Below are positions 25,209-32,838 of a DNA stretch of 64,000 nt, one piece after another. Origin of the DNA: Dinghuibacter sp964544695 (GTDB taxonomy: Bacteria > Bacteroidota > Bacteroidia > Chitinophagales > Chitinophagaceae); the NCBI GenBank assembly GCA_964544695.1, contig CAZJDB010000187.1, forward strand, positions 1 through 64,000, given 5' to 3'. The stretch's first letter is position 1; every line of letters begins with the position of its first letter. The translations under genes and the position numbers were made by a program. Below the pieces are notes generated by a model that was not told where the DNA came from, made no database searches, and saw nothing but the letters and a program-made list of their open reading frames with translations.

Positions 25209-25919
25209 ATGGCCGCAAAAATCCTACTATTCACGCTGATCCTCTTTTCTCAAGTAAGCGCCTTCGGGCAAAATAACGACTTGCAAAAACTACTGGCCCA
25301 GGATTGGGCATGCCTGAGATGCTTTCAGGACGACAACGCCAAAGTCCCTGCTCCCACACCCGGCGAAAACAGGGTCGTATTCATGGGTAATTCCATCACC
25401 ATTGGTTGGCTGCACCTCGATTCCGAATTTTTTGCCGGGAAGCCCTATTACAACCGGGGCATCAGCGGGCAAACGACCCCCCAGATGCTGATCCGCTTCC
25501 GCCCCGACGTCATCAACCTGAAACCCAAGGTGGTGGTCATCCTGGCGGGCACGAATGATATTGCGGCGAACACCGGGTACACCGCGCTCGAAACCATTTT
25601 CGGAAACATCGTGTCCATGGTGGAGTTGGCCAGGGCCAATGGTATACGGGTGGTCATTTCCTCCGTATTGCCCGCCTTCGACTATCCCTGGAGGCCGGGA
25701 ATGGATCCCCTTCACAAAATACCCGAGCTGAACGAACTGCTAAAGGGTTATTGCGATGCGCACAACGTTGTATACCTCGATTATTTTTCCGCGATGGTAG
25801 ACGAGCGCGGGGGGATGAAATCTGAACTGACCCATGATGGGGTGCATCCTACCCGGGCGGGGTATGAAGTCATGGGGCCGTTGGCCGAGAAAGCGATTGC
25901 TGAAGCATTGGCAAAATAA
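25209..25919 (+). CDS. SGNH/GDSL-type hydrolase
   Basis: A 236-residue exported esterase. Signal peptide residues 1-20. SGNH blocks: VVFMGNSITIGW with Ser62 in block I, YNRGISGQTTPQML (Gly, block II), VVILAGTNDIAANTG (Asn, block III) and THDGVHPTRAGYE with the Asp-x2-His of block V. The enzyme likely removes acyl or acetyl groups from glycans or lipids; substrate unknown. A TATCTTCG promoter-like box lies 5 bases upstream of the ATG. It ends at a strong terminator, immediately before the left end of the tRNA island. Confidence 0.88.
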   Translation: MAAKILLFTLILFSQVSAFGQNNDLQKLLAQDWACLRCFQDDNAKVPAPTPGENRVVFMGNSITIGWLHLDSEFFAGKPYYNRGISGQTTPQMLIRFRPDVINLKPKVVVILAGTNDIAANTGYTALETIFGNIVSMVELARANGIRVVISSVLPAFDYPWRPGMDPLHKIPELNELLKGYCDAHNVVYLDYFSAMVDERGGMKSELTHDGVHPTRAGYEVMGPLAEKAIAEALAK

Positions 25920-25924
25920 AAAAA

Positions 25925-25944
25925 GCCGCCGAAGGCGGCCTTTT
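25925..25944 (+). terminator. Terminator after the SGNH hydrolase gene
   Basis: GCCGCC (25925-25930) and GGCGGC (25934-25939) enclose GAA, preceded by an A run and followed by CTTTT. It ends 2 bases before the attL repeat. Confidence 0.85.
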
Positions 25945-25945
25945 G

Positions 25946-25987
25946 TGGACCCTGCTGGGCTCGAACCAGCGACCCGCTGATTATGAG
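25946..25987 (-). repeat. attL: displaced 3' half of the tRNA(CAU) gene
   Basis: A 42-bp copy identical to 31621-31662, running from the discriminator base through T-arm, variable loop and into the anticodon loop. It is followed by unrelated sequence and is not a functional tRNA. Confidence 0.9.
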
Positions 25988-26069
25988 GCCGAAAATAAAC
26001 CTAATCGGGTCTAATGCGGGCTCACCTAGTTTAACTTAACTATTTAGTAGTCAATCGTTTAGAATTTCT

Positions 26070-26384
26070 GTGCTAACTTCGGGGAAACCCTCCGGAGGGC
26101 CTTTAACTGTCTTTTATTGGCAAATTTACTGGCAAAATGAAGCGAAGGGTATTGTGCCCGAATTACTTTGCTATTTACGGGACATATCAGATAAACCCGC
26201 AACCCCGATACCAGGTTCCAGTTATTTGCTAAGGACAATTAATGTAAACAAGATCATCGGATTTGATATTAAGCAAGTCCCGACGACTTACATTACTATA
26301 GTAACTGACAGCAATGGATGGATTTTAACTGCCTTCCCTGGTAAAAAACTCAATAATTCCACACGTAAAGAACCTTTGTTATGA
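26070..26384 (+). CDS. Small protein resembling a secreted-nuclease toxin tip (possible orphan toxin domain)
   Basis: The longest frame runs from GTG 26070 to 26384 (104 codons) and has no internal ATG, so the true start is uncertain and it may be a truncated C-terminal domain of a larger polymorphic toxin. The C-terminal part IIGFDIKQVPTTYITIVTDS followed by NGWILTAFPGK resembles the end of small bacterial RNase domains (strand pattern with a conserved TAFP). The stop overlaps the next start by 4 bases (ATGA), as in effector/immunity pairs. The N-terminal codons include a 12-bp palindrome (26088-26099) and the repeated TGGCAAA motifs, so translation probably begins after about 26140. Function is inference. 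Confidence 0.45.
   Translation: MLTSGKPSGGPLTVFYWQIYWQNEAKGIVPELLCYLRDISDKPATPIPGSSYLLRTINVNKIIGFDIKQVPTTYITIVTDSNGWILTAFPGKKLNNSTRKEPLL
26114..26141 (+). repeat. TGGCAAA tandem motif, left end of the island
   Basis: Two motifs (TTGGCAAA, ACTGGCAAAA) separated by 3-4 bases, ending ATGAA. A near-identical block lies at 31551-31580 near the right end. Possible recombinase arm sites. Confidence 0.5.
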
Positions 26385-27001
26385 ACCATCAAGAAGACAA
26401 ATTTGAAACCAGGGATTGGCTCAACGAAATAATAACCGACCCCTATCAGGTTATTGCCGAGTTCTATTCAACGGATGATGTTGCCTCTTACAGAAAAATG
26501 ATTAAGGGGGTTTTAACGGTATGCTCCACCAAGCAGGTGTATGAGTGCTGTGATCCCGGTGTACTGTACTCTTATTTCAAAAGACTGAAATCCATAATCG
26601 ATGCTACCCACGCTATAAACGATGAAAAAAGGAGCAACCCAGTAAATATTGCTCCAAGTGATGTATTTAATCGAAATTCTTATTGCGGACATCTAACCTA
26701 TGTTAGCGATTGGGATTACTTCCCCAGGACCTTATCTATGAAGGAGTATTTTAATCCCTATCAAGCCTTCAAACGGTTTTTCAAATACCAAAGTCTTGAA
26801 AACTGGAAAAGCATTCTGGATAACGTTTTGCATTATGCACTAATTAGGGAAAGTTTTTTCAATGTCGGAGAGGAAATTAATACGGTTGCCCTTTATTTCC
26901 AACTTACCAAACTTTTAGAAGCTTCCCATTTAGTTGACGTCCGCGAAAATACTCATATCCGGGGACGCCTGAAAAAAAGGCTCCCGCTAAAGAATTTATA
27001 A
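26381..27001 (+). CDS. Unknown protein, possible immunity partner
   Basis: A 206-residue cytoplasmic protein without a signal peptide or membrane segment, which I do not recognise. It is rich in aromatic residues and probably mostly alpha-helical: DVASYRKMIKGVLTVCSTKQ, PGVLYSYFKRLKSIIDATH, YQAFKRFFKYQSLENWKSIL and VALYFQLTKLLEASHLVD. It is translationally coupled to the small toxin-like gene, which fits an immunity or antitoxin role; this is inference from the overlap and size only. The AT-rich composition matches the rest of the island. Confidence 0.6.
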   Translation: MNHQEDKFETRDWLNEIITDPYQVIAEFYSTDDVASYRKMIKGVLTVCSTKQVYECCDPGVLYSYFKRLKSIIDATHAINDEKRSNPVNIAPSDVFNRNSYCGHLTYVSDWDYFPRTLSMKEYFNPYQAFKRFFKYQSLENWKSILDNVLHYALIRESFFNVGEEINTVALYFQLTKLLEASHLVDVRENTHIRGRLKKRLPLKNL

Positions 27002-27110
27002 TTTTTTGACACTAGTATCTATTCGTCTTTATTCTTTTTTTAATTATGGGTTTAAACGGGAGCTTGTTTCTACTTGCCCCCCTTCCATTTACCCAAAGAA
27101 TTCCTGAACT

Positions 27111-27359
27111 ATGGAAAAGTTAATGGATAAGAAAGAATTGGCTGAAGTGTTGGGTGTAACCGTTAAAACCATAGATAAGTGGGTATCAGAAAGGAGGCTA
27201 CCCTTTGTAAGGATAACTGGAAAGTGCGTACGGTTCATTCCCTCTGAAATCCAAGCATATTTTGTAAAGAAGGAAACCCTACCCAAGGATTTGGGATCTC
27301 CAGAAACCAAACCATCGAAAAGACCCCGACGGAATAGTAAATCAAATGGTCGGCTCTAA
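27111..27359 (+). CDS. Helix-turn-helix excisionase-like protein
   Basis: An 82-residue MerR/excisionase-type DNA-binding protein (HTH_17). The helix-turn-helix is MDKKELAEVLGVTVKTIDKW followed by the wing RRLPFVRITGKCVRFIPSEIQAYF, and the C-terminus is basic (KPSKRPRRNSKSNG). Proteins of this kind bind att-site DNA as recombination directionality factors or repress element genes. It is the only mobility-related gene left in the island and lies alone between the two-gene unit and the convergent T9SS gene. Confidence 0.75.
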   Translation: MEKLMDKKELAEVLGVTVKTIDKWVSERRLPFVRITGKCVRFIPSEIQAYFVKKETLPKDLGSPETKPSKRPRRNSKSNGRL

Positions 27360-27429
27360 CTGGCCATTTGACCAACCACCCAAAAAAATCGGAGACCATT
27401 TTGATTTCAAACAAGCCGTTCCCCATCCT

Positions 27430-30400
27430 CTACCTTTCAATAACAAGCTTTTTGATTTTAACCATTTTGTTGCTATCAATTATATGAACAAAATATACCC
27501 CTCTTGGAAGTCCAGCAGTTGAAATATTAGCCGTGTTTTGGGGGGAATTAAGCGTAACATCGAGCACCTGTTTTCCGTCGACACTATAGACAATAATCCG
27601 CTGAACAGTTGCCAATTGATTGATAGATTTTGCTGTATTGGTTGGAACCGAAGTATTAGCAGCATCGGAGGCTGCCAAAGACGTGCTTTGTGCTGGAACT
27701 GTGCTTATGGTTACAGAATTTGAAGCAGGATTTGGCGTTAAGGAAAAGTCAGTTTGATTTTCACGTATCATGATATTGCACGACTCATTAGCATTAAAGG
27801 TATATAGCGGATCATAAGTGCCACAAGCATTGCTTATGGTTAATTGGTATTGCGCCCAGGCATCACCTGGTTTAATCTCCACTTCGACATATTGAGCATT
27901 AGGGTCATTCACAAGAATCGCATCAGCCCCCGAAGATTCGGCCACTAAGGACCACGAGTAGCTTGTAGCCACCGAATCGAAGGTGGAAACATAGCCGGTC
28001 CAAAATTGGTTGCTCAACTCCGTTAAATCATTGCAACTTTGGAGGATTTCATTATTAACCCCGGAAGTTGTGAATAGGGAAGTGCCGGAATAATATTTAG
28101 GGGCTCCGACTTTAACATTCTTAGAAACAACAATCGTTGGATTAGTGCCGCACACATTTCCAATATTCGCCTGTAAGTCAATGGCATCACTGAGCGTATC
28201 CCTCGAAAGGGTGGTTGTATCATCATTTGGATTGTAAATATGCACAATTGAACTGGGGGTAGCGGTCCAAGTTAACGAAGTATTACTGGGGATTCCAGAG
28301 ATGGAATATTGGTGAGATATTGTGCAAAATACCGAATCGCCAGATACAGCGAGACCGGTGGGGCAGACTTTTTGGCAAGAATAAGATGGCTGATCTTCAT
28401 TTAAAAGCCAAAATGAGCTGGGGACAGTATAAGTTACATGGAATTGATTTACTGAGGGGGCGTAATAATCGTAGACTGAGCTTGAATTTAAGCAATTGAC
28501 ATTTGAACATATTGATGAGTCAAGGTAGGTTGATGCATTGGTTAATGCTAGGGAGCTGACCGTTGGAACGAAACAAAAAATTTGCTGTGGAGAGGATGCA
28601 GTCATAAAAGCAAAAACTCCATTTTGCAATGCATTATTTATTGAGTCTATATTCAAACTCCATTGTACAAGGGGGTATGCTCCGCCTGGAGCATTGTCCA
28701 GAGGAAGCATGGCTGAAGTTGAACTTATTTGACAATTGATCAGATTATTGTTGACTGCAAACAATCCGAAGAACAATTGTCGATATACAGAGAGATTTCC
28801 GTAATATATGGATCCTGTTCCTGTTTGGGGAATACTATACGCATCGAAGTTGATATTTATTGTACTGCGTGTTGTATATGGGGCCTCAATAAATTGCCAC
28901 AAAAGGGCTGCCGGGTTAATGGGAATTGAGAAATTATCTAAGTCTCCTTCGATTAATCCTGCCTCATCTCCCAAAATACTCGAAACTAAAAAATTAGCGG
29001 TAAATCCGAAGATCCCATTAAGTGAGGTATCGCCACCCAATCCTATAAATTGTGCACTATTTGATGTGAACTGCTTAGTTCCATTACACGCTCCGTTCGA
29101 TAGTGTCACATTTCTGCAAGTCGACGGCCACCCTAATGTATTAAGCTCAGTTTGAAAATTAGTATAAGTGCTATTATCTGCGCTTATCGAATAAGTCACG
29201 GGAGTTACTCCTGGGGTTCCTGATTGGTTAAGGTTATAACGTTGTATTAGCATTTCTTTTGCTGCGGGAGAGGAATACAGCGCAGTGGCGAATGAAATTT
29301 GCGGGAACAAATCGGCATATGAGATGGTTAACGGGCGAGTCCCTATGTGAATTTCCTTCCACGATCCTATATGTTGGACCATCAGCTGCAAGCTCACAGG
29401 AACATTTGCTCCCCAATATGGTGCGTCGTGACTAATAAAGAGCCAGGTTTGATGGGGAATACTATTATTTTCCATGTCTTTCAATGCATACCGAGCGACA
29501 AGGCCACCCATACTAGTTCCAAGTACAATATTCTTCTCACTGCTTCCATTCGCCGCCTTAATACTGTCCACAATTTGAATCAATGTCTCTAACACGTATG
29601 CATTTCGCTCAATATAATCAGTAGAATTCGACCAATGCAAATATACAATGTCCAGGCTGTCATGGTTATCGAACCCTGTATCTGCGGTAAAGCTATATCC
29701 GTTCAAGGGTACTGGAACATAACTGGTATAATTTTCGTCGGCGTTAATATCCGGTAGATAATATTGGTCTAAAGTGTTGCCTCCAAAGGGGTCGAATCCG
29801 TCGACTACAATCAAGGGTTTCAGCAATTTTCCAGAGTGGTATTTCGAAGGCGATATTGTATAATCGGCAGTTCCGTATGTGCCCATATATGCCTTGCGAG
29901 CTGTAAACGTGACGGGTCCTATTTCGTCGCTAGCATATTGTTCGTAATTACGGAAATCTCGATCATTAGGCGGCCCGAACCCTTCTGCCTGATGCGAATG
30001 AGCATTATTTATTGCGTAACCACTCCCACCTATCTGGTTATAAACTACAACCTTAGAATGAGCCCAGTTGATCGTACCATCACTGTATGTCACTTTAACA
30101 GTTATGGGATAGACCCCCGAGGTAGAGTAGGTGACGTTAAACGGAGTATTTAAAGTTACGGTTTGGTAGGTTCCTGACCCGGTAGGGTCGATCTGAATAG
30201 TACTTATTGTTTTTCCAGCATTTGAGAAAATGAGGGTTGATCGGAATGCAAACTGATTCGTTCCAGTAAAAACTGTTTGGAGGATAGGTGCGACGCAAAA
30301 GGCAGAATGCGTTTTATATGGGCTTCTTGTGCTGTCGGGAGTGTCAAAAAGCTGTCGATTTGAGATATAAATTAGATGGTTTGCAACCGCTGAACTGTCG

Positions 30401-30780
30401 AAGCTTTGATAGTTATAATAAAGCATTGCGAATGAAATCGGAATGCCAAAGGAGATATAGTTGTTTAACGTATCATTGACAGTATCGAGACCGACAAGAT
30501 GCGCGGTGTCGGTCATTTGCATCGAATATAGTGTTTCGTAAAGCATACGCCAATCCGATAGATTTGCGTAATTAGTATCGTTTAAAAATTGGCCAGTAAA
30601 GAGATCTGGTGATGTAAAATCAATACCATATTCTCGCAGCATGCCCGTTGTTATATAGCTGGTGTTCAAGTTGGCATAATAATAATTTAACTTTGCGTAG
30701 AATGTATTTGTGTCTACTTGGGCAAGTGAACGAGTCAAGACAAGGCTTAAGATACTACATAGGATTATTATCTTTCTCAT
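27430..30780 (-). CDS. T9SS-exported alpha/beta-hydrolase with PKD-like domain
   Basis: A 1116-residue surface or secreted protein. Residues 1-20 form a signal peptide. A PKD/Ig-like segment is near residue 220 (GVYPITVKVTYSDGT). From about 320 the alpha/beta-hydrolase begins: LLKPLIVVDGFDPFGGNT, and the nucleophile elbow IVLGTSMGGLVARYALKD with the GxSxG serine, as in lipases and PGAP1-like esterases. A second Ig-like stretch precedes the end. The last 90 residues form a type A sorting domain: FSLTPNPASNSVTIS to GVYFVHIIDSNKMVKIKKLV, which directs export by the type IX system. It is the main cargo gene of the island and probably hydrolyses esters outside the cell; substrate unknown. Confidence 0.82.
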   Translation of the reverse strand: MRKIIILCSILSLVLTRSLAQVDTNTFYAKLNYYYANLNTSYITTGMLREYGIDFTSPDLFTGQFLNDTNYANLSDWRMLYETLYSMQMTDTAHLVGLDTVNDTLNNYISFGIPISFAMLYYNYQSFDSSAVANHLIYISNRQLFDTPDSTRSPYKTHSAFCVAPILQTVFTGTNQFAFRSTLIFSNAGKTISTIQIDPTGSGTYQTVTLNTPFNVTYSTSGVYPITVKVTYSDGTINWAHSKVVVYNQIGGSGYAINNAHSHQAEGFGPPNDRDFRNYEQYASDEIGPVTFTARKAYMGTYGTADYTISPSKYHSGKLLKPLIVVDGFDPFGGNTLDQYYLPDINADENYTSYVPVPLNGYSFTADTGFDNHDSLDIVYLHWSNSTDYIERNAYVLETLIQIVDSIKAANGSSEKNIVLGTSMGGLVARYALKDMENNSIPHQTWLFISHDAPYWGANVPVSLQLMVQHIGSWKEIHIGTRPLTISYADLFPQISFATALYSSPAAKEMLIQRYNLNQSGTPGVTPVTYSISADNSTYTNFQTELNTLGWPSTCRNVTLSNGACNGTKQFTSNSAQFIGLGGDTSLNGIFGFTANFLVSSILGDEAGLIEGDLDNFSIPINPAALLWQFIEAPYTTRSTININFDAYSIPQTGTGSIYYGNLSVYRQLFFGLFAVNNNLINCQISSTSAMLPLDNAPGGAYPLVQWSLNIDSINNALQNGVFAFMTASSPQQIFCFVPTVSSLALTNASTYLDSSICSNVNCLNSSSVYDYYAPSVNQFHVTYTVPSSFWLLNEDQPSYSCQKVCPTGLAVSGDSVFCTISHQYSISGIPSNTSLTWTATPSSIVHIYNPNDDTTTLSRDTLSDAIDLQANIGNVCGTNPTIVVSKNVKVGAPKYYSGTSLFTTSGVNNEILQSCNDLTELSNQFWTGYVSTFDSVATSYSWSLVAESSGADAILVNDPNAQYVEVEIKPGDAWAQYQLTISNACGTYDPLYTFNANESCNIMIRENQTDFSLTPNPASNSVTISTVPAQSTSLAASDAANTSVPTNTAKSINQLATVQRIIVYSVDGKQVLDVTLNSPQNTANISTAGLPRGVYFVHIIDSNKMVKIKKLVIER

Positions 30781-30841
30781 AAAGAAAGTTTGATTATGAT
30801 GAGTGAAAAGGCGGCTAAATAAAAAAATGGATTTAGCGCTC

Positions 30842-31414
30842 TTAGTCTTTGTAGAAGTTTACTGAAAATCTACCTTCGGTAATTTTTAACGTATCACAGC
30901 CAGGCAAAGGAATTATAGCACTAAACGTTCCAGAAAATATGTTCTTTGAAAAATCGTTTACCGCTGATGTATCAAGTTGAGTAAGGGTAATTACTCCACT
31001 TATGGCCTGGGTCTCGAAAACTCGGCCTGTTGGCCCAGGGCAAGTCGAATCGGTGGCGTATTCAATCATAAAATTCGTAGAGTCTACCGGCAAGTTCACT
31101 CCAATTTTTACCCCTGGTCGATTCAACTTCACAGAAATATATATTTGTTGAGCATAATAACCATATGGCTGTCCAACAAGACCGACAATAGTATCATCAA
31201 TTGATTGGGCCCTTAAAGCAAACGAACCGTTTTCTGCTGCTATCCATACCGTCCCGTTCACAAGGCATCCCATGGTCCCCAATTCGTTTATATTAGGGAG
31301 GCCATACGGATTATCTGGTACGAAATGGTTCCTTTTGCACTGACTGCCTAATAAGCACAAAGAAACGCATACAGAAATCAGGTAAATGGGTAATCGCTTG
31401 GCCATAAAACGCAT
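30842..31414 (-). CDS. DUF6252-like small lipoprotein
   Basis: A 190-residue exported protein. The N-terminus has a hydrophobic stretch ending LCLLGSQCKRN, a weak lipobox with Cys26. The start may be the Met at residue 4. The mature part begins with GCLVNGTVWIAAENG, then beta-strands, and ends FSGTFSAIIPLPGCDTLKITEGRFSVNFYKD. A beta-sandwich ending in GRF[DS]xxF is the pattern of DUF6252 lipoproteins. It is transcribed upstream of the T9SS hydrolase gene on the same strand with a 61-base gap, so both may be expressed together on the cell surface. Confidence 0.65.
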   Translation of the reverse strand: MRFMAKRLPIYLISVCVSLCLLGSQCKRNHFVPDNPYGLPNINELGTMGCLVNGTVWIAAENGSFALRAQSIDDTIVGLVGQPYGYYAQQIYISVKLNRPGVKIGVNLPVDSTNFMIEYATDSTCPGPTGRVFETQAISGVITLTQLDTSAVNDFSKNIFSGTFSAIIPLPGCDTLKITEGRFSVNFYKD

Positions 31415-31550
31415 TAGCTTTCCTGCACAAGGTTAAAGTACAAATACTCGAAAAGAATAACAAGGGGATATTTCCCGTTAATATGGAAGCTATTCCAATT
31501 GAAACTTCTAAATTCGTCCTGAAATCAGCTCTTTGCTTCGTTACCATATG

Positions 31551-31580
31551 TTTACTGGCAAATTACTGGCAAAAATGAAA
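31551..31580 (+). repeat. TGGCAAA tandem motif, right end of the island
   Basis: TTTACTGGCAAATTACTGGC followed by AAAAATGAAA repeats the block at 26114-26141 with few differences and the same orientation. It lies about 40 bases inside attR. Confidence 0.5.
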
Positions 31581-31601
31581 AAGGCCGGACTTACCGGCCT
31601 T
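31577..31601 (-). terminator. Terminator of the tRNA gene
   Basis: AAGGCCGG (31581-31588) pairs with CCGGCCTT (31594-31601); on the minus strand the stem is followed by TTTTTC. It lies 20 bases downstream of the tRNA 3' end. Confidence 0.75.
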
Positions 31602-31620
31602 CTAAGTGATTGACTATGAG

Positions 31621-31662
31621 TGGACCCTGCTGGGCTCGAACCAGCGACCCGCTGATTATGAG
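31621..31662 (-). repeat. attR: 3' part of the tRNA gene
   Basis: The 42 bases are identical to 25946-25987 and lie within the functional tRNA. Recombination between the two would excise the island and keep the tRNA intact. Confidence 0.88.
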
Positions 31663-31694
31663 TCAGCTGCTCTAACCTGCTGAGCTAAGGGTCC
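31621..31694 (-). tRNA. tRNA with CAU anticodon, likely tRNA-Ile2 (lysidine type)
   Basis: A complete cloverleaf is on the minus strand: acceptor GGACCCT/AGGGTCC, D stem GCTC/GAGC, anticodon stem GCTGA/TCAGC with loop CTCATAA, T stem GCTGG/CCAGC and loop TTCGAGC, discriminator A. CCA is not encoded. The TTAGCTCAG start and GACTCATAATC anticodon arm resemble tRNA-Ile2, whose CAU is modified by TilS to read AUA, rather than elongator Met. Its 3' half is the island's attachment site. A TATTTTTG box at 31737-31744 on the minus strand is a plausible promoter element. Confidence 0.93.
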
Positions 31695-31767
31695 CTCGGG
31701 AAAAAGCGCTGAAAAGCGTAACCCCCCGAAAGCGTGCAAAAATAGAAAAAAATCGGTTCTTTGGGGC

Positions 31768-32382
31768 ATGCAAAATATAAAGGCTGTTATCCTCGACCTG
31801 GGTGGCGTACTCCTCAACATCGACTATGAAAAAACCCGCAAAGCCTTTGCCTGCTTGGGAATCGAAGACTTTAACGCGCACTATAACCAATTCAAAGGAT
31901 CCACCCTGTTCGATGACCTGGAAACGGGAAAAATCAAGGAAGTGGATTTTTACCGGGCCTTCAGAGAACAAACCGGGCTAAAAACCAAGGATGAGCAAAT
32001 CCGGGAAGCCTGGAACGCCATGCTGCTCGATTTCCCAAGCCCAAGAGTGCAATTCTTAAAAGACCTGAGAAAGAAATATCGCCTGTTCCTCCTCAGCAAC
32101 ACGAACGCCATTCATCACGACGAATTCCAACGACATTTCAGGGAAACCAGTAAACTAAACTCAATTGACGACCTTTTCGACAAAGCCTACTACTCCCACC
32201 TGATCGGAAGCCGGAAGCCCGAAACCGAGCCGTTCGAGCACATTCTAAAAGAGCAAAATCTCAAAGCCGGAGAAACCCTGTTCATCGATGACACCCAAAG
32301 CAATTTAAAAGGTGCCACCGCCCTAGGTATACAAACAATTCATTTACAGCCGCCTACAAAGGTGGAAGATTTGGGATTATAA
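31768..32382 (+). CDS. HAD superfamily (subfamily IA) phosphatase
   Basis: A 204-residue hydrolase resembling the YihX type, in which the nucleophile motif is DLGGVLL instead of DxDGT, as seen here at residues 10-17 (VILDLGGVLLNIDYE). Motif II is FLLSNTNA (Ser/Thr), the motif III Lys is in GSRKPETEPFEHIL, and motif IV is LFIDDTQSNLKGA. The alpha-helical cap lies between motifs I and II. It probably dephosphorylates small metabolites such as sugar phosphates; the substrate is not predictable. It stands alone, divergent from the tRNA. Confidence 0.87.
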   Translation: MQNIKAVILDLGGVLLNIDYEKTRKAFACLGIEDFNAHYNQFKGSTLFDDLETGKIKEVDFYRAFREQTGLKTKDEQIREAWNAMLLDFPSPRVQFLKDLRKKYRLFLLSNTNAIHHDEFQRHFRETSKLNSIDDLFDKAYYSHLIGSRKPETEPFEHILKEQNLKAGETLFIDDTQSNLKGATALGIQTIHLQPPTKVEDLGL

Positions 32383-32448
32383 CCCCGGAAGTGGGGCGCC
32401 AACCCGCGACGCGAGAACGCAGGCGCGCGATCGAAGAGAAGAAAGGTC

Positions 32449-32667
32449 TTATTTAACCTCTTCAAAGTCAATATAATCACCCATTTTATCCCAATTGGGT
32501 GTCTTTTTCACATCAGCCGGAGGAGTTTCAGGCCGGGGTGTTTCCTGGTGGGCAAACTCCCTGCGGACCATACGGACTGTCCGCGTGACCGGCACGACCA
32601 CATTGAAGATCAGCCGGAAAAGGAAGTAACCTACCACAAACAATACTATAAGTTCTACCAGTTCCAT
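32449..32667 (-). CDS. DUF4834-type small membrane protein
   Basis: A 72-residue protein with a single N-terminal membrane helix (residues 3-25, LVELIVLFVVGYFLFRLIF) and a polar C-terminus ending NWDKMGDYIDFEEVK, the conserved tail of DUF4834 (GEYIDYEE-like). The function of the family is unknown. A TACCTTTG box at 32672-32679 on the minus strand lies only 4 bases from the ATG, which suggests a leaderless transcript. It is divergent from the rimP operon. Confidence 0.75.
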   Translation of the reverse strand: MELVELIVLFVVGYFLFRLIFNVVVPVTRTVRMVRREFAHQETPRPETPPADVKKTPNWDKMGDYIDFEEVK

Positions 32668-32733
32668 GGGTCAAAGGTAAGAGAGTCCGCTGATCCCGGC
32701 GTTAAGGTTTTTTTAAAGTCGGGGAGACGGACA

Positions 32734-32766
32734 TTTGGAGGTTACCATTAAATTATAGTACCTTTG
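32734..32766 (+). promoter_or_regulatory. Promoter of the rimP-nusA-infB operon
   Basis: TTTG at 32734-32737 and TACCTTTG at 32759-32766 with a 21-base spacer fit the Bacteroidetes consensus. The predicted leader is about 65 bases. Confidence 0.7.
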
Positions 32767-32785
32767 CAGAGGAAAGGATACAATT

Positions 32786-32816
32786 GAAGGGAACGAGTTC
32801 GTTCCCTTCTTGTTTT
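32786..32816 (+). promoter_or_regulatory. Terminator-like hairpin in the rimP-nusA-infB leader
   Basis: GAAGGGAACGA (32786-32796) and TCGTTCCCTTC (32799-32809) are perfect complements separated by 2 bases and followed by TTGTTTT. The structure lies between the promoter and the rimP start, so it could attenuate the operon. In E. coli the equivalent operon is autoregulated by NusA; the same logic here is inference. Confidence 0.65.
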
Positions 32817-32838
32817 CCCGGAAGTGTCGTTTAGATAT

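Larger units (their letters stand above)
25946..31662. mobile_element. tRNA-associated genomic island without an integrase
   Basis: The segment is bounded by identical 42-bp repeats at 25946-25987 and 31621-31662, the second being the 3' part of an intact tRNA gene. This is the classic footprint of tyrosine-recombinase integration in a tRNA 3' end. Composition inside is visibly more AT-rich than in the flanks. Cargo: toxin/immunity-like pair, excisionase-like HTH protein, T9SS-exported hydrolase, and lipoprotein. No recombinase gene is inside, so it was lost or is supplied in trans. Confidence 0.85.

Noticed and set aside
26088..26099. 12-bp palindrome CCCTCCGGAGGG as a restriction or operator site
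   Set aside because: Single occurrence, GC-rich and loop-less. Only noted as a hint that the toxin-like gene starts later.
31621..31694. Calling the tRNA elongator Met
   Set aside because: CAU alone cannot separate Met from Ile2. The arms resemble tRNA-Ile2 more, so it is given as likely Ile2, with uncertainty.
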